Shown here: positions 50,753-59,943 of the stretch, one piece after another
Position numbering within the stretch: the stretch's first letter is position 1
Layout: every line of letters begins with the position of its first letter
Assembly (NCBI RefSeq): GCF_030551255.1
Contig: NZ_CP130630.1
Span: 5,933,501-5,997,500 of the forward strand
Length of the DNA stretch: 64,000 nucleotides
DNA from: Streptomyces sp. NL15-2K
GTDB taxonomy: Bacteria; Actinomycetota; Actinomycetes; Streptomycetales; Streptomycetaceae
Direction of reading: 5' to 3'
The notes under the pieces: model-generated
Told to the model about the DNA's origin: nothing
Database searches by the model: none
Seen by the model: only the letters and a program-made list of their open reading frames with translations
Position numbers and translations under genes: made by a program

Positions 50753-52696
50753 TCAGTTCTGCTTCAGGATGATTGCCTGGCCGCCTGCGGGGGCCATGGT
50801 CACGTCCAGTGTGGTCTCCGAGGTGACGGTCCGCGTACCGACCACGACCGGGGTGCGGAACGGGCTGCTGCCCGGCGTGCCGTCGGCGTAGACGGTCGCC
50901 GTGTACGTTCCGCTGCCCAGGAACGACAGCGGGATCGGCAGCGTGCGGGCCGTCTCGTTGGTCATCGCCCCGAGGTACCAGGTGGAGCCGCCCCGGCGGG
51001 CGACCGCCACGTACTCGCCGATCGATCCGGTCAGGGTCCTGCTCTCGTCCCAGGTCGTGGGGACGGCGTTGAACCAGGGCAGTCCTGGCCAGCCGGCCGG
51101 GTTGGCGTACTTGGACGGCTTGTCGTACCAGAAGAGGAAGTTGAGGGGCTGGTAGTAGACCGCGGCCATCGCCATCTGGTGGGCGTTGGTCGTCTTGTTG
51201 CGCGACTGGCCGTAGCAGATGGTGTAGTCGATCGGGCCGCCGATGTTGCGGGCGAAGGGCAGCGTCACGTTGTGGGTGGCGGTCGGGAACTGCTCGTTGC
51301 CGCGGACGCCTTCCAGGCTGATGTAGTTGGGGTAGGTGCGCTCGTAGCCGAACGGGCGGACGTCGTCGTGCATGTCGATCAGCAGCTCGTACTCGGCGGC
51401 CGTCCGTGCCCAGCCGGTGATCTGGTTCGTCATCGACTGGGTGCCTTCGTTGATGAAGCCGAGCTTGATGCCCGCGACGCCCCAGCTCTTGTAGAGGCCG
51501 AAGAGTGAGTCCGCGTCGGTCAGCGCGATTCGGTTGACGTAGAGGAAGACGCCGATGCCCTTGCTCGTGGCGTACGAGATGACGGACGGCATGTCGATGG
51601 CGGCGATCGGGGTCGTGGCGTCCGTGGTGGTGAACTCGGGGCCGTACCAGCCGGCGTCGTACTCGATGTATTCCACGCCGCGGGCCACGGCGAAGTCGAC
51701 GCCCGCGAGGCCGGCGGCGGTGCTGAGCTCGCAGCGGAAGACCTTGCCCGGCTTGATCCAGGAGGTGTCGGTCAGGGCGGTGGGCGGGGCGAGGTTGAGC
51801 ACCAACTCGGCGTTGTCGACCAGCTCGGCGTGCGTGGACCCGATCACCACCGCGCGCCACGGCGTGGCGAACGGGGTGGTGACCGTGGCGGCCGTCTCGA
51901 CCGGGCCGCTGCCGCGGGCGGTGTGCTCCATCAGGAAGGCGGAGAGGGCGCCCGGCTGCCCGGGGACCGAACTGAGCATCAGACGGGGGAAGTTCAGGCG
52001 GGAGGACTCGCAGACGCAGGCGATGTACCCGTTGGAGAGGGCGGCGGTCAGCGGCAGGTCGGTCAGAGGGCCCTGGTCCGTGCTCGACGTGCCGGTGGAG
52101 GGGATCGCGTCGGGGGCGACCGGCACGTACACGTCCTCGTCGCGGGCGCTGTAGACGGTGGTTTCGTCCGGGAAGACGAACGTTGTCAGTTCGTCGGTGA
52201 TGGTCGTGGTGCCCTTTTCGAGGAGGATGTAGCGCAGGGCCACGCCGGCCTTGTACGCGCGGATCTGGACGCCGAAGCGGATCCCCGAGGCGGTGTCCTG
52301 GAGGGTCCAGCGCTGCTCCTGGTATTGGTCGGTGACGGTCGCGTTGCGCCCGTACACGGGGGACCAGGTGGTGCGGGTGGTCCGGTAGTCGTCCCGGAGG
52401 AGCGTCACGTCGCTGCCGAGGACGGTCCCGTCGGCCAGCCTGAGGCCCAGGGCCGAGGTGTCGATCACCGTCCTGCCGTTGCGGGTGGCGGACCACCGGA
52501 GCGCACCGTCCACCACCGACACGGTGATGGACGTGCCGCCCATGCGCGAGGTCGCGCGGGGCGCCGCACCGACCGGGGCGTCCGCCGCGAGGGCCGGCCG
52601 CGTGGCGCCGAGCCCCACCGCGGCCGTCCCGGCGGTGACGGCCGCGCCCTTGAGCATCCCGCGGCGGGACAGCGCCCCGTCTTCTGAAGTTCTCAT
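50753..52696 (-). CDS. Tat-exported GH97 glycoside hydrolase
   Basis: 647 residues. A Tat signal (SRRGMLKGAAVTAG) is followed by a beta-sandwich (about 50-290), a TIM barrel and a C-terminal beta domain, the GH97 order. Key segments are GVEYIEYDAGWYGPEF, GIKLGFINEGTQSM, LLIDMHDDVRPFGYERTYPNYISLEGVRGNEQFP and LPFARNIGGPIDYT. Where retaining GH97 alpha-galactosidases have a nucleophile Asp, this protein has Gly (KLGF), and both Glu of the inverting SusB-type enzymes (NEG and VRGNE) seem present. An inverting alpha-glucosidase is therefore more likely. ATG at 52696. Confidence 0.9.
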   Translation of the reverse strand: MRTSEDGALSRRGMLKGAAVTAGTAAVGLGATRPALAADAPVGAAPRATSRMGGTSITVSVVDGALRWSATRNGRTVIDTSALGLRLADGTVLGSDVTLLRDDYRTTRTTWSPVYGRNATVTDQYQEQRWTLQDTASGIRFGVQIRAYKAGVALRYILLEKGTTTITDELTTFVFPDETTVYSARDEDVYVPVAPDAIPSTGTSSTDQGPLTDLPLTAALSNGYIACVCESSRLNFPRLMLSSVPGQPGALSAFLMEHTARGSGPVETAATVTTPFATPWRAVVIGSTHAELVDNAELVLNLAPPTALTDTSWIKPGKVFRCELSTAAGLAGVDFAVARGVEYIEYDAGWYGPEFTTTDATTPIAAIDMPSVISYATSKGIGVFLYVNRIALTDADSLFGLYKSWGVAGIKLGFINEGTQSMTNQITGWARTAAEYELLIDMHDDVRPFGYERTYPNYISLEGVRGNEQFPTATHNVTLPFARNIGGPIDYTICYGQSRNKTTNAHQMAMAAVYYQPLNFLFWYDKPSKYANPAGWPGLPWFNAVPTTWDESRTLTGSIGEYVAVARRGGSTWYLGAMTNETARTLPIPLSFLGSGTYTATVYADGTPGSSPFRTPVVVGTRTVTSETTLDVTMAPAGGQAIILKQN

Positions 52697-52726
52697 CGCA
52701 CTCTCCGGCCCCGACCTGAGTCATGA

Positions 52727-52745
52727 GTAGTAAGCGTTTTCCGTC
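52727..52745 (-). promoter_or_regulatory. Possible LacI-type operator before GH97
   Basis: On the minus strand, GAAAACGCTTAC matches GAAAGCGCTTTC, a common LacI-family operator shape, at 10 of 12 positions. It lies about 35-45 bases upstream of the GH97 start. Confidence 0.35.
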
Positions 52746-52778
52746 GGGGGGACGGTAGTACGCGGGGCTGAGGTCTCA

Positions 52779-54179
52779 CTACCCCCGTGCAAGAAACCCG
52801 GCGAACGTACGGGTCATCGTGTTCTGCGCGGTGGCGGCGAACAGCGGGTCCAGATGGTTCATTCCCTCGTCCGTCTCGTAAGTGGTGTACGGGATTCGGG
52901 AACCGGTTACGACGCGTTGCGCCCCGGTCAGGACCGTGCCGTGGGAGTAGCTCGTCTGGAAGGCGTAGAGCGGTACGTCGATCCGCGTGGCGTGCCGCAG
53001 CCGGAGCCCGAGGGAACGGGCGAGGTCCGTGTCGGCGTAGGCGTCGGTGACGTCGAGGTCCACCGACAGCCGCGACGGCCAGTACCACTCCCAGACCGCC
53101 GGTTCCGGGCCCGCGTACGCCGCCGCGACACGGCCGATGGGCGTGATGCCCTCGTCGATCCACCCGCGTACGTCATCACCGGCACCGCTGTCGGCGACGC
53201 GTCCCGAGTGCACGCTGATGTCGTTCGGCCAGCCGAACCCGGCGTCCACCAGCGTGCCCAGCAGGGCGGCGTTGGTGATCGGATACGGCAGCCGCAGCGC
53301 GTCGGGCAGCCGGGGCTGCAGGACCGACCGGCCCTCCGGGTCGACACGCGCGTACCAGCCGGCGAGCTGGTACCAGATCTGCGTACTCTCCGCGCGGCTG
53401 CCCAGGCCGACCGCACTGAGCGTCATGTCGAAGACGGCACCGCCCTCGATGGCCGCGAGCCGCTCCCGCACCTCCTCGGGCGAGTCCTGGACCGGCGCGC
53501 CCGTTCCCTCGAACGCCCCGAGGACACCGCCGTCGATCAGCGCCAGGCCCGCGAGGTCCCGGTACCCGGGGTGTCCGTCGAAGTCCCAGGCGGCGTACGC
53601 CAGCACGGTCGTCGCGCCCCAGGAGTGACCGCCCAGCACCACCCGCCGCCGGCCACCGGCACCGGCCGCCAGGACCACCGTACGCAGGTCCTCCAGGGTG
53701 AGCCGCAGACCCCAGTCGGCGGCGTATCCGGAGGCGGCCGGGTCCTGCGAGCGGTAGTGGCCGTCCAGGTAGTACGCGGCCGGGTCGGGGGTGGCGAACC
53801 CGGTGCGGTCGGCCAGGTTCTCCTCCCGCCGGTCGAACGCCCACACCTGGATCCCGGGCACCGCCCGCACCAGGTCCCCGGCCACCAGCCGGAAGTCATT
53901 GGCCGCGCCGAACATGCCCGGCACCAGGACCACCACGGTCTCCGCCCGCTCCGGCCCGACCTTCAGCACGTGCACCCGGTCCGTCTCGGCGGGGCCGCCG
54001 CCACGGCCCACCGGTATCGGAACATACGGCTCCGCACTCACCCCACGGCCGCCGTGTTCCCGCCCCGACGCCCATGCCGCTCCGGCTCCGGGTCCGGCTC
54101 CGGCCGCGCCGGCGGTCAGCGCCAGGCCGCCGACCAGTCCACTCAGTACGGTCCTGCGGCGTGGCAGATGGCTAGTCAT
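52779..54179 (-). CDS. Tat-exported alpha/beta-hydrolase
   Basis: 466 residues. The signal (MTSHLPRRRTVLSGLVGGLALTAG) has a twin-arginine motif. The nucleophile elbow is GGHSWGATTVLAYAAW; the oxyanion stretch is VVLVPGMFGAANDF. YETDEGMNHLDPLFAATAQN probably provides the His. It is an esterase, lipase or peptidase of the secreted S33-like group. ATG at 54179 begins the signal peptide. A short gap separates it from the GH97 gene, so the two may be co-transcribed. Confidence 0.82.
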   Translation of the reverse strand: MTSHLPRRRTVLSGLVGGLALTAGAAGAGPGAGAAWASGREHGGRGVSAEPYVPIPVGRGGGPAETDRVHVLKVGPERAETVVVLVPGMFGAANDFRLVAGDLVRAVPGIQVWAFDRREENLADRTGFATPDPAAYYLDGHYRSQDPAASGYAADWGLRLTLEDLRTVVLAAGAGGRRRVVLGGHSWGATTVLAYAAWDFDGHPGYRDLAGLALIDGGVLGAFEGTGAPVQDSPEEVRERLAAIEGGAVFDMTLSAVGLGSRAESTQIWYQLAGWYARVDPEGRSVLQPRLPDALRLPYPITNAALLGTLVDAGFGWPNDISVHSGRVADSGAGDDVRGWIDEGITPIGRVAAAYAGPEPAVWEWYWPSRLSVDLDVTDAYADTDLARSLGLRLRHATRIDVPLYAFQTSYSHGTVLTGAQRVVTGSRIPYTTYETDEGMNHLDPLFAATAQNTMTRTFAGFLARG

Positions 54180-54288
54180 GTCCGTGTGTCTCCTTGAGAG
54201 TTGAAGAAATCGGAACGCGTCCAAGCTTCCTCCAGCCCTCAGGGCAGGCCGTCGCGGGGGTGGGCCACACGGCGCCCCTGAACAGCGA

Positions 54289-54319
54289 ACGAGCCCCAGG
54301 CCAATGACCTGGGGCTCGT
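54289..54319. terminator. Hairpin terminator
   Basis: 12-bp stem (54289-54300 / 54308-54319) with a 7-base loop, between the DUF2637-like gene (ending 54364 on the minus strand) and the hydrolase operon. Confidence 0.7.
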
Positions 54320-54363
54320 CGCGGAACGGGGGAGGTTGTACGAGGCTGAGGCGCCGTGTCGGT

Positions 54364-55053
54364 CTACGGCCTGGTCTGCTTGGGCCCGTTCACGGAGTCG
54401 GCGGCGTGCCGGGGGCAGTGCCGAGGCGTGAACTGGCCGACGAGTTCACGGAAACAGACCAGGGCGGTGATCGGTGGAATTCCGACGATCACCATCGCCA
54501 GCAGAGAATGCGGTGACTGTCCGATGCACAGCGCTACCGCCGTGCCGGAGGAGAGCAGCATCACGGCCCAGGACCGCCGAGCGGTCCGGTACTGAACGGA
54601 TGCCCGCAGGATGGATAAACCCGCCACGAGCCACGGCCCGTACACCGTCAGCGGCCACCATTGCGCCAACTTCTCCGACACCACCAGCAGCGCGATGCTG
54701 TGCAGCTGTTCGTACGAATAAGAGATGGACCAGCTCAGCATCGTCACCGCGCACATGGTGATCATCGCGATCAGGATCGCGACGGTGATGATCCTGGAAT
54801 TTCCGGCAACGATGTGACCCCCTGGCCGGGGTCGCCGTCGACTGGCCGGGCGGCGCGGGCGCGTATGGATGTCCAGTGGGGGAGGAACCGGATCCATGCT
54901 GTGCGTCGTCGTGTGCAGCATCTGAGCCAGTTCTTCATCCGGATCCCATCCGTCCGACGAGAGCGCCGGATCAGGGACGTGCCAGATGTGCTGCGTCTCA
55001 AATGGCTCAGTGTAATTGGGATATTGGTTTACCGCGTCATAGTCGGTTCTCAT
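54364..55053 (-). CDS. DUF2637-like membrane protein
   Basis: 229 residues. A cytoplasmic N-terminal half rich in Pro, His and Arg is followed by four hydrophobic helices. RIITVAILIAMITMCAVTMLSWSISYSYEQLHSIA and WWPLTVYGPWLVAGLSILRASVQYR are typical of DUF2637 proteins. In Streptomyces these are often found in mobile or telomere-near regions together with small regulatory genes. Function unknown. ATG at 55053. Confidence 0.78.
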   Translation of the reverse strand: MRTDYDAVNQYPNYTEPFETQHIWHVPDPALSSDGWDPDEELAQMLHTTTHSMDPVPPPLDIHTRPRRPASRRRPRPGGHIVAGNSRIITVAILIAMITMCAVTMLSWSISYSYEQLHSIALLVVSEKLAQWWPLTVYGPWLVAGLSILRASVQYRTARRSWAVMLLSSGTAVALCIGQSPHSLLAMVIVGIPPITALVCFRELVGQFTPRHCPRHAADSVNGPKQTRP

Positions 55054-55106
55054 CCTGAATCCTGTCCATCCTTGACCCCGCCGCGCTCCGGTTCAGAATG
55101 CTTCGT

Positions 55107-55403
55107 TCAGAGCACGAGCCTTGGACCGGCCGACGGCTGCGCTGGGGTGTCATGTCCTTCCACCGCGGCCCGCAGGTAATCACTCTCCATCCGGCTGATG
55201 GTTTCCAGGAAGTCCTCAAGCAGGTCCGAGCAGTGCTTGAGGCTCACCCTCCCGCCGGCCAACTCGAGCCAGACGGTGCTGCTTTCCGTAATGGTCTGAT
55301 CAGCTGGGAAGAAGATCCGCTTTTCCGGTTCTCCGGAACCTCCCTCGTGCGAGAGGCGCGGACGAGCTTCACCTGCATGCCTTTCCTTCCAAGTCACAAC
55401 CAC
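55107..55403 (-). CDS. Hypothetical protein
   Basis: 98 residues with balanced composition (SSTVWLELAGGRVSLKHCSDLLEDFLETISRMESDYLRAAVEGHDTPAQPS). No family recognised. It sits 53 bases before the DUF2637-like gene on the same strand and is probably co-transcribed. A GTG at 55403 is taken as start without a strong ribosome site; the N-terminal 35 residues are less certain. Confidence 0.5.
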   Translation of the reverse strand: MVVTWKERHAGEARPRLSHEGGSGEPEKRIFFPADQTITESSTVWLELAGGRVSLKHCSDLLEDFLETISRMESDYLRAAVEGHDTPAQPSAGPRLVL

Positions 55404-55561
55404 CTAACGAGCACCGCGCCGGGGCAGGCATCGGGCATTTGGGGGAATGAAAGTCGGCCATCGGCGACTATCCCATGTATCCGATGAAAGGGCATGGCTG
55501 ATTAAATTCTGAAGATGTGGGCTGCGAGCGGCAGGATGTTCAGGCTGTCCACAACTGGTGG

Positions 55562-55819
55562 TCACCCGTAGAGGATCTTGCGCTTCTGGTCCTCGAACTC
55601 CGCGTCGGTCAGCACACCCTGTTTTTTCAGTTCGCCCAGTTCCTTCAGCAGGGCGATCTTGTCCTCCGGTGACGTGGACGCAGGCTGCGCGGGCGCGGTC
55701 TGCGGGGTTTCCTGCTGGGCCCACCGGCCCGCCTGTCGCCGGGACACGCGGTTCGACACCGCCGTCGCCGTGCCGGCGATGGCGGCGGTACGGGCAACTC
55801 CGCGAAGAAGACCTGGCAC
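55562..55819 (-). CDS. SHOCT-domain small protein
   Basis: 85 residues. GTG at 55819 is preceded by AGGAGG. The N-terminus (MPGLLRGVARTAAIAGTATAVSNRVSRR) looks membrane-associating. The C-terminal SHOCT domain reads EDKIALLKELGELKKQGVLTDAEFEDQKRKIL. SHOCT domains mediate oligomerisation. It is paired with the next upstream DUF6325 gene, a common pair in Streptomyces. Confidence 0.88.
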   Translation of the reverse strand: MPGLLRGVARTAAIAGTATAVSNRVSRRQAGRWAQQETPQTAPAQPASTSPEDKIALLKELGELKKQGVLTDAEFEDQKRKILYG

Positions 55820-55848
55820 GGTCGGCACCTCCTGTGCTCTGCGCGGGT

Positions 55849-56316
55849 TCACGGCCTGGCGCCGGGCCCCGCGGCCTCGATCGAATCGAGGGCCGCGATG
55901 ACGTCCGGAACGGGGATCCTCCCGGCGGCCACCAGTCGAGCGCCGCTGCGCCTCATGGCATGGGAAAGGGGGGCGGCCCAGCGGTTCTCGTACATGACGA
56001 GGGCGGCCGTACTGCCTGGGCCGATCACCGTTGCTGCCTCTTCGATGTCGTCCTGACCGAACAGTCCGGAGGGGGCGCCTTCGAACACGGCGAGGTCCGG
56101 GTTTTCGTCCTGGACGACATTCGCCAGGTCGACCGCTGCGACGGAACCGTCGGGGTTCTTGCGGACGAAGAGGAGATCAAGGATGCGGATCAGGCCGCGG
56201 TCGACCAAGTCGACGAGGAACGGAAGGGCTTCACCGGTGGGGCGGCTGCCCGGGTACTCGACCACCAGGTAATCGATGGGGCCCACGTCGTCGAATGCGT
56301 CGCTTTCGTTGCTCAC
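55849..56316 (-). CDS. DUF6325 family protein
   Basis: 155 residues of the DUF6325 (DUF1269-related) family: GPIDYLVVEYPGSRPTGEALPFLVDLVDRGLIRILDLLFVRKNPDGSV and IGPGSTAALVMYENRWAAPLSHAMRRSGARLVAAGRIP. Likely a stress-linked membrane-peripheral protein. GTG at 56316 (MSNES). It precedes and probably shares an operon with the SHOCT protein. Confidence 0.85.
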   Translation of the reverse strand: MSNESDAFDDVGPIDYLVVEYPGSRPTGEALPFLVDLVDRGLIRILDLLFVRKNPDGSVAAVDLANVVQDENPDLAVFEGAPSGLFGQDDIEEAATVIGPGSTAALVMYENRWAAPLSHAMRRSGARLVAAGRIPVPDVIAALDSIEAAGPGARP

Positions 56317-56502
56317 GGCAACTCCTCACGCCCATAGCAACTCCCCTTGTCCAGTGGACCACTCGACCGGGGGATCCGCATGTCGGTCGGCTCCGTCGGC
56401 TGCCCATGCCCACGACAGGCCGAGGGCTTCCCGCCGAGACACCATGGGAGGCACACGGGGGGGCGACGTGAGGGGTGGGAGAGGTGGCGAGGAGGGCGAG
56501 CG

Positions 56503-56783
56503 GTGACAACCGACGAGATCCTTTTCGGCGTGGGCCTGACGTTCGTACTCGCGGTCGGATCCCAGGTGGTCGCCACCCGTGTGCGCGTTCCGGCGCTGAT
56601 CATCCTGCTCCCGGCGGGCTTCGTCGCGGGGGCTCTGACCGATGACATCCACCCCGACCGGTTGCTGGGAGCGGCCTTCGAGCCTTTGGTGTCGCTGTCC
56701 GTGGCGATGATCCTTTACGACGCCGGGCTCGGTCTCGACCCGCGAAAGCTCCGTGGGCACACGCGCCGCACCGTGATCAGGGT
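56503..56783 (+). pseudogene. Cation/proton antiporter, 5' fragment
   Basis: The N-terminal 93 residues of a CPA1/CPA2-type Na+(K+)/H+ antiporter: FGVGLTFVLAVGSQVVATRVRVPALIILLPAGFVAGALTDDIHPDRLLGAAFEPLVSLSVAMILYDAGLGLDPRKLRGHTRRTVIRV. The homology ends abruptly at about 56783, where a transposase-like segment begins. GTG at 56503 has AGGAGG upstream. The rest of the gene is found from 57486, but the central membrane segment (perhaps about 240 residues) is missing. Confidence 0.85.
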
Positions 56784-57485
56784 CGCTAACGGTGGATCGA
56801 TTGGCTTGGGTTTCCTTGGTGTTGCTGTGATTCTTCCGGTCTCTTCGGGGCTCTTGCGGTTGCTGCGTGACCTTTCTGGGCGGGGTGCGTTGTGTAGGTG
56901 AGTTCGATGATCGGACAGCAGTTCTGGGTGGCCGGGTGGGGGGTGACAGGGTGCGGCGGAAGGTCGGGCTGGGTGAGGGGGAGGCCGAGCGGGTGGCGTG
57001 CGCGTTCCGTGGCCTGGATGCCGTCACCGGCGAGGTGCTGGGGGTTGATGCGCTCGGTGAGCGGGTGGGCTGGCTGACCGCTCTGGTCGAGAGCATGTGC
57101 ACGTCGGTGACCGGCGCCCGTTGGAACCGTCCGGATCTGGCCCAACTCGCCTCCGGGCGGGACCGGTCGGGGGTGCGGTTGCCGTCGAACGCGTGGATGG
57201 CGCTGCGGATGCTGGGCTGGGCGGCCACCGTGCGCGAAGGACTGTACGTTCCTGACCGGGTGCGGCGGGTCGCCGAGGAGCAGGCCGGGCGGGCGCTGCG
57301 TTCGGCCTGGTGGCGTACCCAGATCACCGACGCGGTGCTGGCGACCTGGCCCACCGGCCCCGACGCTGATCCGATGCGGCGCACGGCGGGCGAGTGGGAG
57401 GCGTTGCGGGCGGCCTGTCCGGACGGGCGGAGCGTCGCGGCCTCGGTGCTGCGCTCCCGTACCCGGCAGGTGGCCGCCTTCCGGC
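56783..57485 (+). mobile_element. Transposase-like (TnpB-related) fragment splitting the antiporter gene
   Basis: The frame from the GTG at 56951 reads KVGLGEGEAERVACAFRGLDAVTGEVLGVDALGERVGWLTALVESMCTSVTGARWNRPDLAQLASGRDRSGVRLPSNAWMALRMLGWAATVREGLYVPDRVRRVAEEQAGRALRSAWWRTQITDAVLATWPTGPDADPMRRTAGEWEALRAACPDGRSVAASVLRSRTRQVAAF. This resembles the N-terminal part of TnpB-related IS200/IS605 accessory proteins of Streptomyces. It stops at about 57482 where antiporter sequence resumes, so its C-terminal nuclease part is lost. No terminal repeats were found. Confidence 0.6.
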
Positions 57486-58181
57486 CTGGTCACCGCGGGC
57501 ATCGGCGGGGCTTCCAAGATTCTTCCGGCCACCTTTCTGACGATCGCCGCGACCGTGACGCTCTACGGCCTGACGGCGGCGCCCGTCGCCCGCCGCCTGG
57601 GAGCCGTCCGTCCCGCCCGCGCCCGCCCCCTCCTGGTCGGCGGCGACCCGTGGGCGGTCGAATTGGCGCGCGCACTGCGATCGGCCGGGCTGGAGGTGCT
57701 GATGTGGGCGGGCTCCGAGGAACAGCGCGAACGTATCCGGGAAGCGGGCCTGGAACTGGCGCCGGGAGAACTGCTGGCGGCGGCCACGGGACGCGGGGCC
57801 CGGCTCGAGGGCATCACTGCCGTGCTGCTCCTCACGGACGAGGACGACTTCAACGCCCTGGCGTCCACGGTGCTGAGCCGCGGCGCGGGAATTCCGGTCC
57901 ACCGCCTCGGACCACGCAGCGGCGACCACGGCGTCGTCGCTCCCTACGGCGGTGACGACACCCTGCTCGCCCCGGGACTCACTCGCCTCGGCGTGGCCCA
58001 CCGGCACGCGCAGGGGGCCCACATCGTTACGCACCGCGTCGACACCACGGCCGGAACGCTCCCGGACCGGCACGACCTGCTGCTCCTGGTACGTCCCGAC
58101 GGCCGGCTGGTGCCCGCCGACGGCCGTGCCGCACCTGCACCGCAGCCCGGCGACATCGCCGTCATGCGTCCACGGTGCTGA
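57486..58181 (+). pseudogene. Antiporter 3' fragment with TrkA-like domains
   Basis: Resumes in frame as LVTAGIGGASKILPATFLTIAATVTLYGLTAAPVARRLG, the end of the membrane domain. A TrkA-N-like nucleotide-binding domain (RARPLLVGGDPWAVELARALRSAGLEVLMWAGSEEQRERIREAGLELAPGELL...GARLEGITAVLLLTDEDDFNALAS) and a TrkA-C-like end follow. The stop at 58181 was created by the duplication junction (MRPRC). The native tail is carried by the third repeat copy. Confidence 0.85.
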
Positions 58182-58775
58182 GCCGCGGCGCGGGAATTCC
58201 GGTCCACCGCCTCGGACCACGCAGCGGCGACCACGGCGTCGTCGCTCCCTACGGCGGTGACGACACCCTGCTGGCTCCGGGACTCACTCGCCTCGGCGTG
58301 GCCCACCGGCACGCGCAGGGGGCCCACATCGTTACGCACCGCGTCGACACCACGGCCGGAACGCTCCCGGACCGGCACGACCTGCTGCTCCTGGTACGTC
58401 CCGACGGCCGGCTGGTGCCCGCCGACGGCCGCGCCGCACCTGCACCGCAGCCCGGCGACATCGCCGTCATGCGTCCACGGTGCTGAGCCGCGGCGCGGGA
58501 ATTCCGGTCCACCGCCTCGGACCACGCAGCGGCGACCACGGCGTCGTCGCTCCCTACGGCGGTGACGACACCCTGCTGGCTCCGGGACTCACCCGCCTCG
58601 GCGTGGCCCGCAGGCACGCGCAGGGGGCCCACATCGTGACGCACCGCGTCGACACCACGGCCGGCACGCTCCCGGACCGGCACGACCTGCTGCTCCTGGT
58701 ACGTCCCGACGGCCGGCTGGTGCCCGCCGACGGCCGCGCCGCACCCTCACCGCAGCCCGGCGACATCGCCGTCAT
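57861..58775. repeat. Three tandem 305-bp copies of the antiporter 3' end
   Basis: Copies begin at 57861, 58166 and 58471, exactly 305 bp apart. Each encodes TVLSRGAGIPVHRLGPRSGDHGVV...DGRLVPADGRAAP.PQPGDIAVM. The copies differ at only a few bases, for example CTCGCCCCG in the first versus CTGGCTCCG in the others, and CCGCAG for CACCGG in the third. After the third copy the natural sequence CTCGGCCCG continues. Confidence 0.95.
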
Positions 58776-58827
58776 GCTCGGCCCGCCGCTCGGCAATGCG
58801 ACGTCCGAAGTCCGTCGATATGGTTGA
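58480..58827 (+). pseudogene. Third copy of the antiporter C-terminal domain with native end
   Basis: 115 codons ending PQPGDIAVMLGPPLGNATSEVRRYG and TGA at 58825-58827. This is probably the original C-terminus of the antiporter. It lacks its own ribosome site and is not expected to be made separately. Confidence 0.75.
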
Positions 58828-58886
58828 CAAGACGGCAAAACCTGCCAAAACGCATCGCCGACGGCTTGGCGTCGACGATGGATCGG

Positions 58887-59210
58887 ATGGCAACCATGAC
58901 CGCATCAACTGTCACCCCACGGGATGCCCGCCCCGCCCAGCCCGGTGTCGCGGACGCGGACGCGAAGTCGGCAGGCGCGGCCGCTGAACGCGCCGTCGCA
59001 CACCACACCGTGACTCTCGACGTGTTGGGCACTCGGCTCGAACTGCTCCCTCCCGAGCAACTCGCCTTCCTCGCCGGCGTCGGCGTACTGGCAGCCTTCG
59101 AGATCATCGAATGGCCGATGGCGATGGTCCTGGCGGTCGGACACCAACTCGCGCACAGCCATCACGGCCGGGTACTGCGCGAGTTCGGCGAGGCCCTGGA
59201 AGAAGCCTGA
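58887..59210 (+). CDS. Small membrane-associated hypothetical protein
   Basis: 107 residues. A polar N-terminus (ATMTASTVTPRDARPAQPGVADADAK) leads to HHTVTLDVLGTRLELLPPEQLAFLAGVGVLAAFEIIEWPMAMVLAVGHQLAHSHHGRVLREFGEALEEA, which has a membrane-dipping hydrophobic stretch and a His-rich end. No family recognised. The start could be 58878, 58887 or 58896. It ends one base before the next gene. Confidence 0.6.
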   Translation: MATMTASTVTPRDARPAQPGVADADAKSAGAAAERAVAHHTVTLDVLGTRLELLPPEQLAFLAGVGVLAAFEIIEWPMAMVLAVGHQLAHSHHGRVLREFGEALEEA

Positions 59211-59884
59211 GTGGAAGGCCCTGACCGTCCGGCCGACGGCCCTGCCTTGAGCGGGGCGGTACGAGACGAGTACGAACGGCTGCGCAAGGCGGCGACCGTT
59301 CGTCACCGGCCCCTGCGCTATACGGCCGCCTCCCTACTGCTGCTGCCGGCCTTCCTCCTGGCGCCGCCCGCCGTGATCGCGGCCTGGGTGGACTCCGAGG
59401 TCTCCGACACCGACCGGCTCACCAAGCGCGTCGTCGACAACATCGATGTCGCCGCCATCACCGCGGCCGCCGCTCAGGCACTGGAGCAGGCAGGGGCGCG
59501 ACCTCAGGTGGTCCAAGGCGCCCATGCCCTGACCGGCCCGCTGAAGGGCGCGCTCAACTCGGCCGTCCACGACATCGTGAACAAGGTGGTGACCAGCCGC
59601 GAGTCCGCGCCCGAGGTCGACAAGACGATCACCCTGCTGCGCACCGACAAACTGAACGAGGCCCAGGACGGCATGCGTCTGCTGGACGTGATCGGCACCT
59701 GGCTCCGCGTCGTGGTCCTCGTCCTGGCGGCGCTCGCCGTGGTGGGTCAGATCAGCAGCGGCGGGCGGCACCGGGGCCACGCGAGGTGGATCAACTCGCC
59801 AAGCTCTCGGAGATCCGGGCCCGCGGCGACATCTCCGACGAGGAGTTCCGCCGGGCCAAGGAGAAGGTCCTCCTCCACCACTGA
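59211..59884 (+). pseudogene. Degenerate membrane protein fused to SHOCT remnant
   Basis: The first about 185 residues form an N-terminal helix (YTAASLLLLPAFLLAPPAVIAAWVDSEVSDTDRLTKRVVDNIDVAAI) and a C-terminal helix (GTWLRVVVLVLAALAVVGQI), as in a Streptomyces membrane family usually more than 400 residues long. The middle is greatly shortened. The frame then runs into noise, while another frame carries VDQLAKLSEIRARGDISDEEFRRAKEKVLLHH, a SHOCT domain ending at the TGA at 59882-59884. It looks like deletion-fused remains of two genes. Confidence 0.6.
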
Positions 59885-59943
59885 CACATCCCGCGAGCGG
59901 GTCGGCACCGGCGCCCCCGATGTGCCATCGGGGGCGCCGGTTC

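Noticed and set aside
57324..58220. Minus-strand frames across the 305-bp repeats
   Set aside because: They repeat with the same 305-bp period as the antiporter copies and have no homology; the plus-strand TrkA-like reading is convincing.
57861..58775. CRISPR-like array
   Set aside because: Units are 305 bp, directly adjacent and coding, with no spacers; they are tandem duplications.
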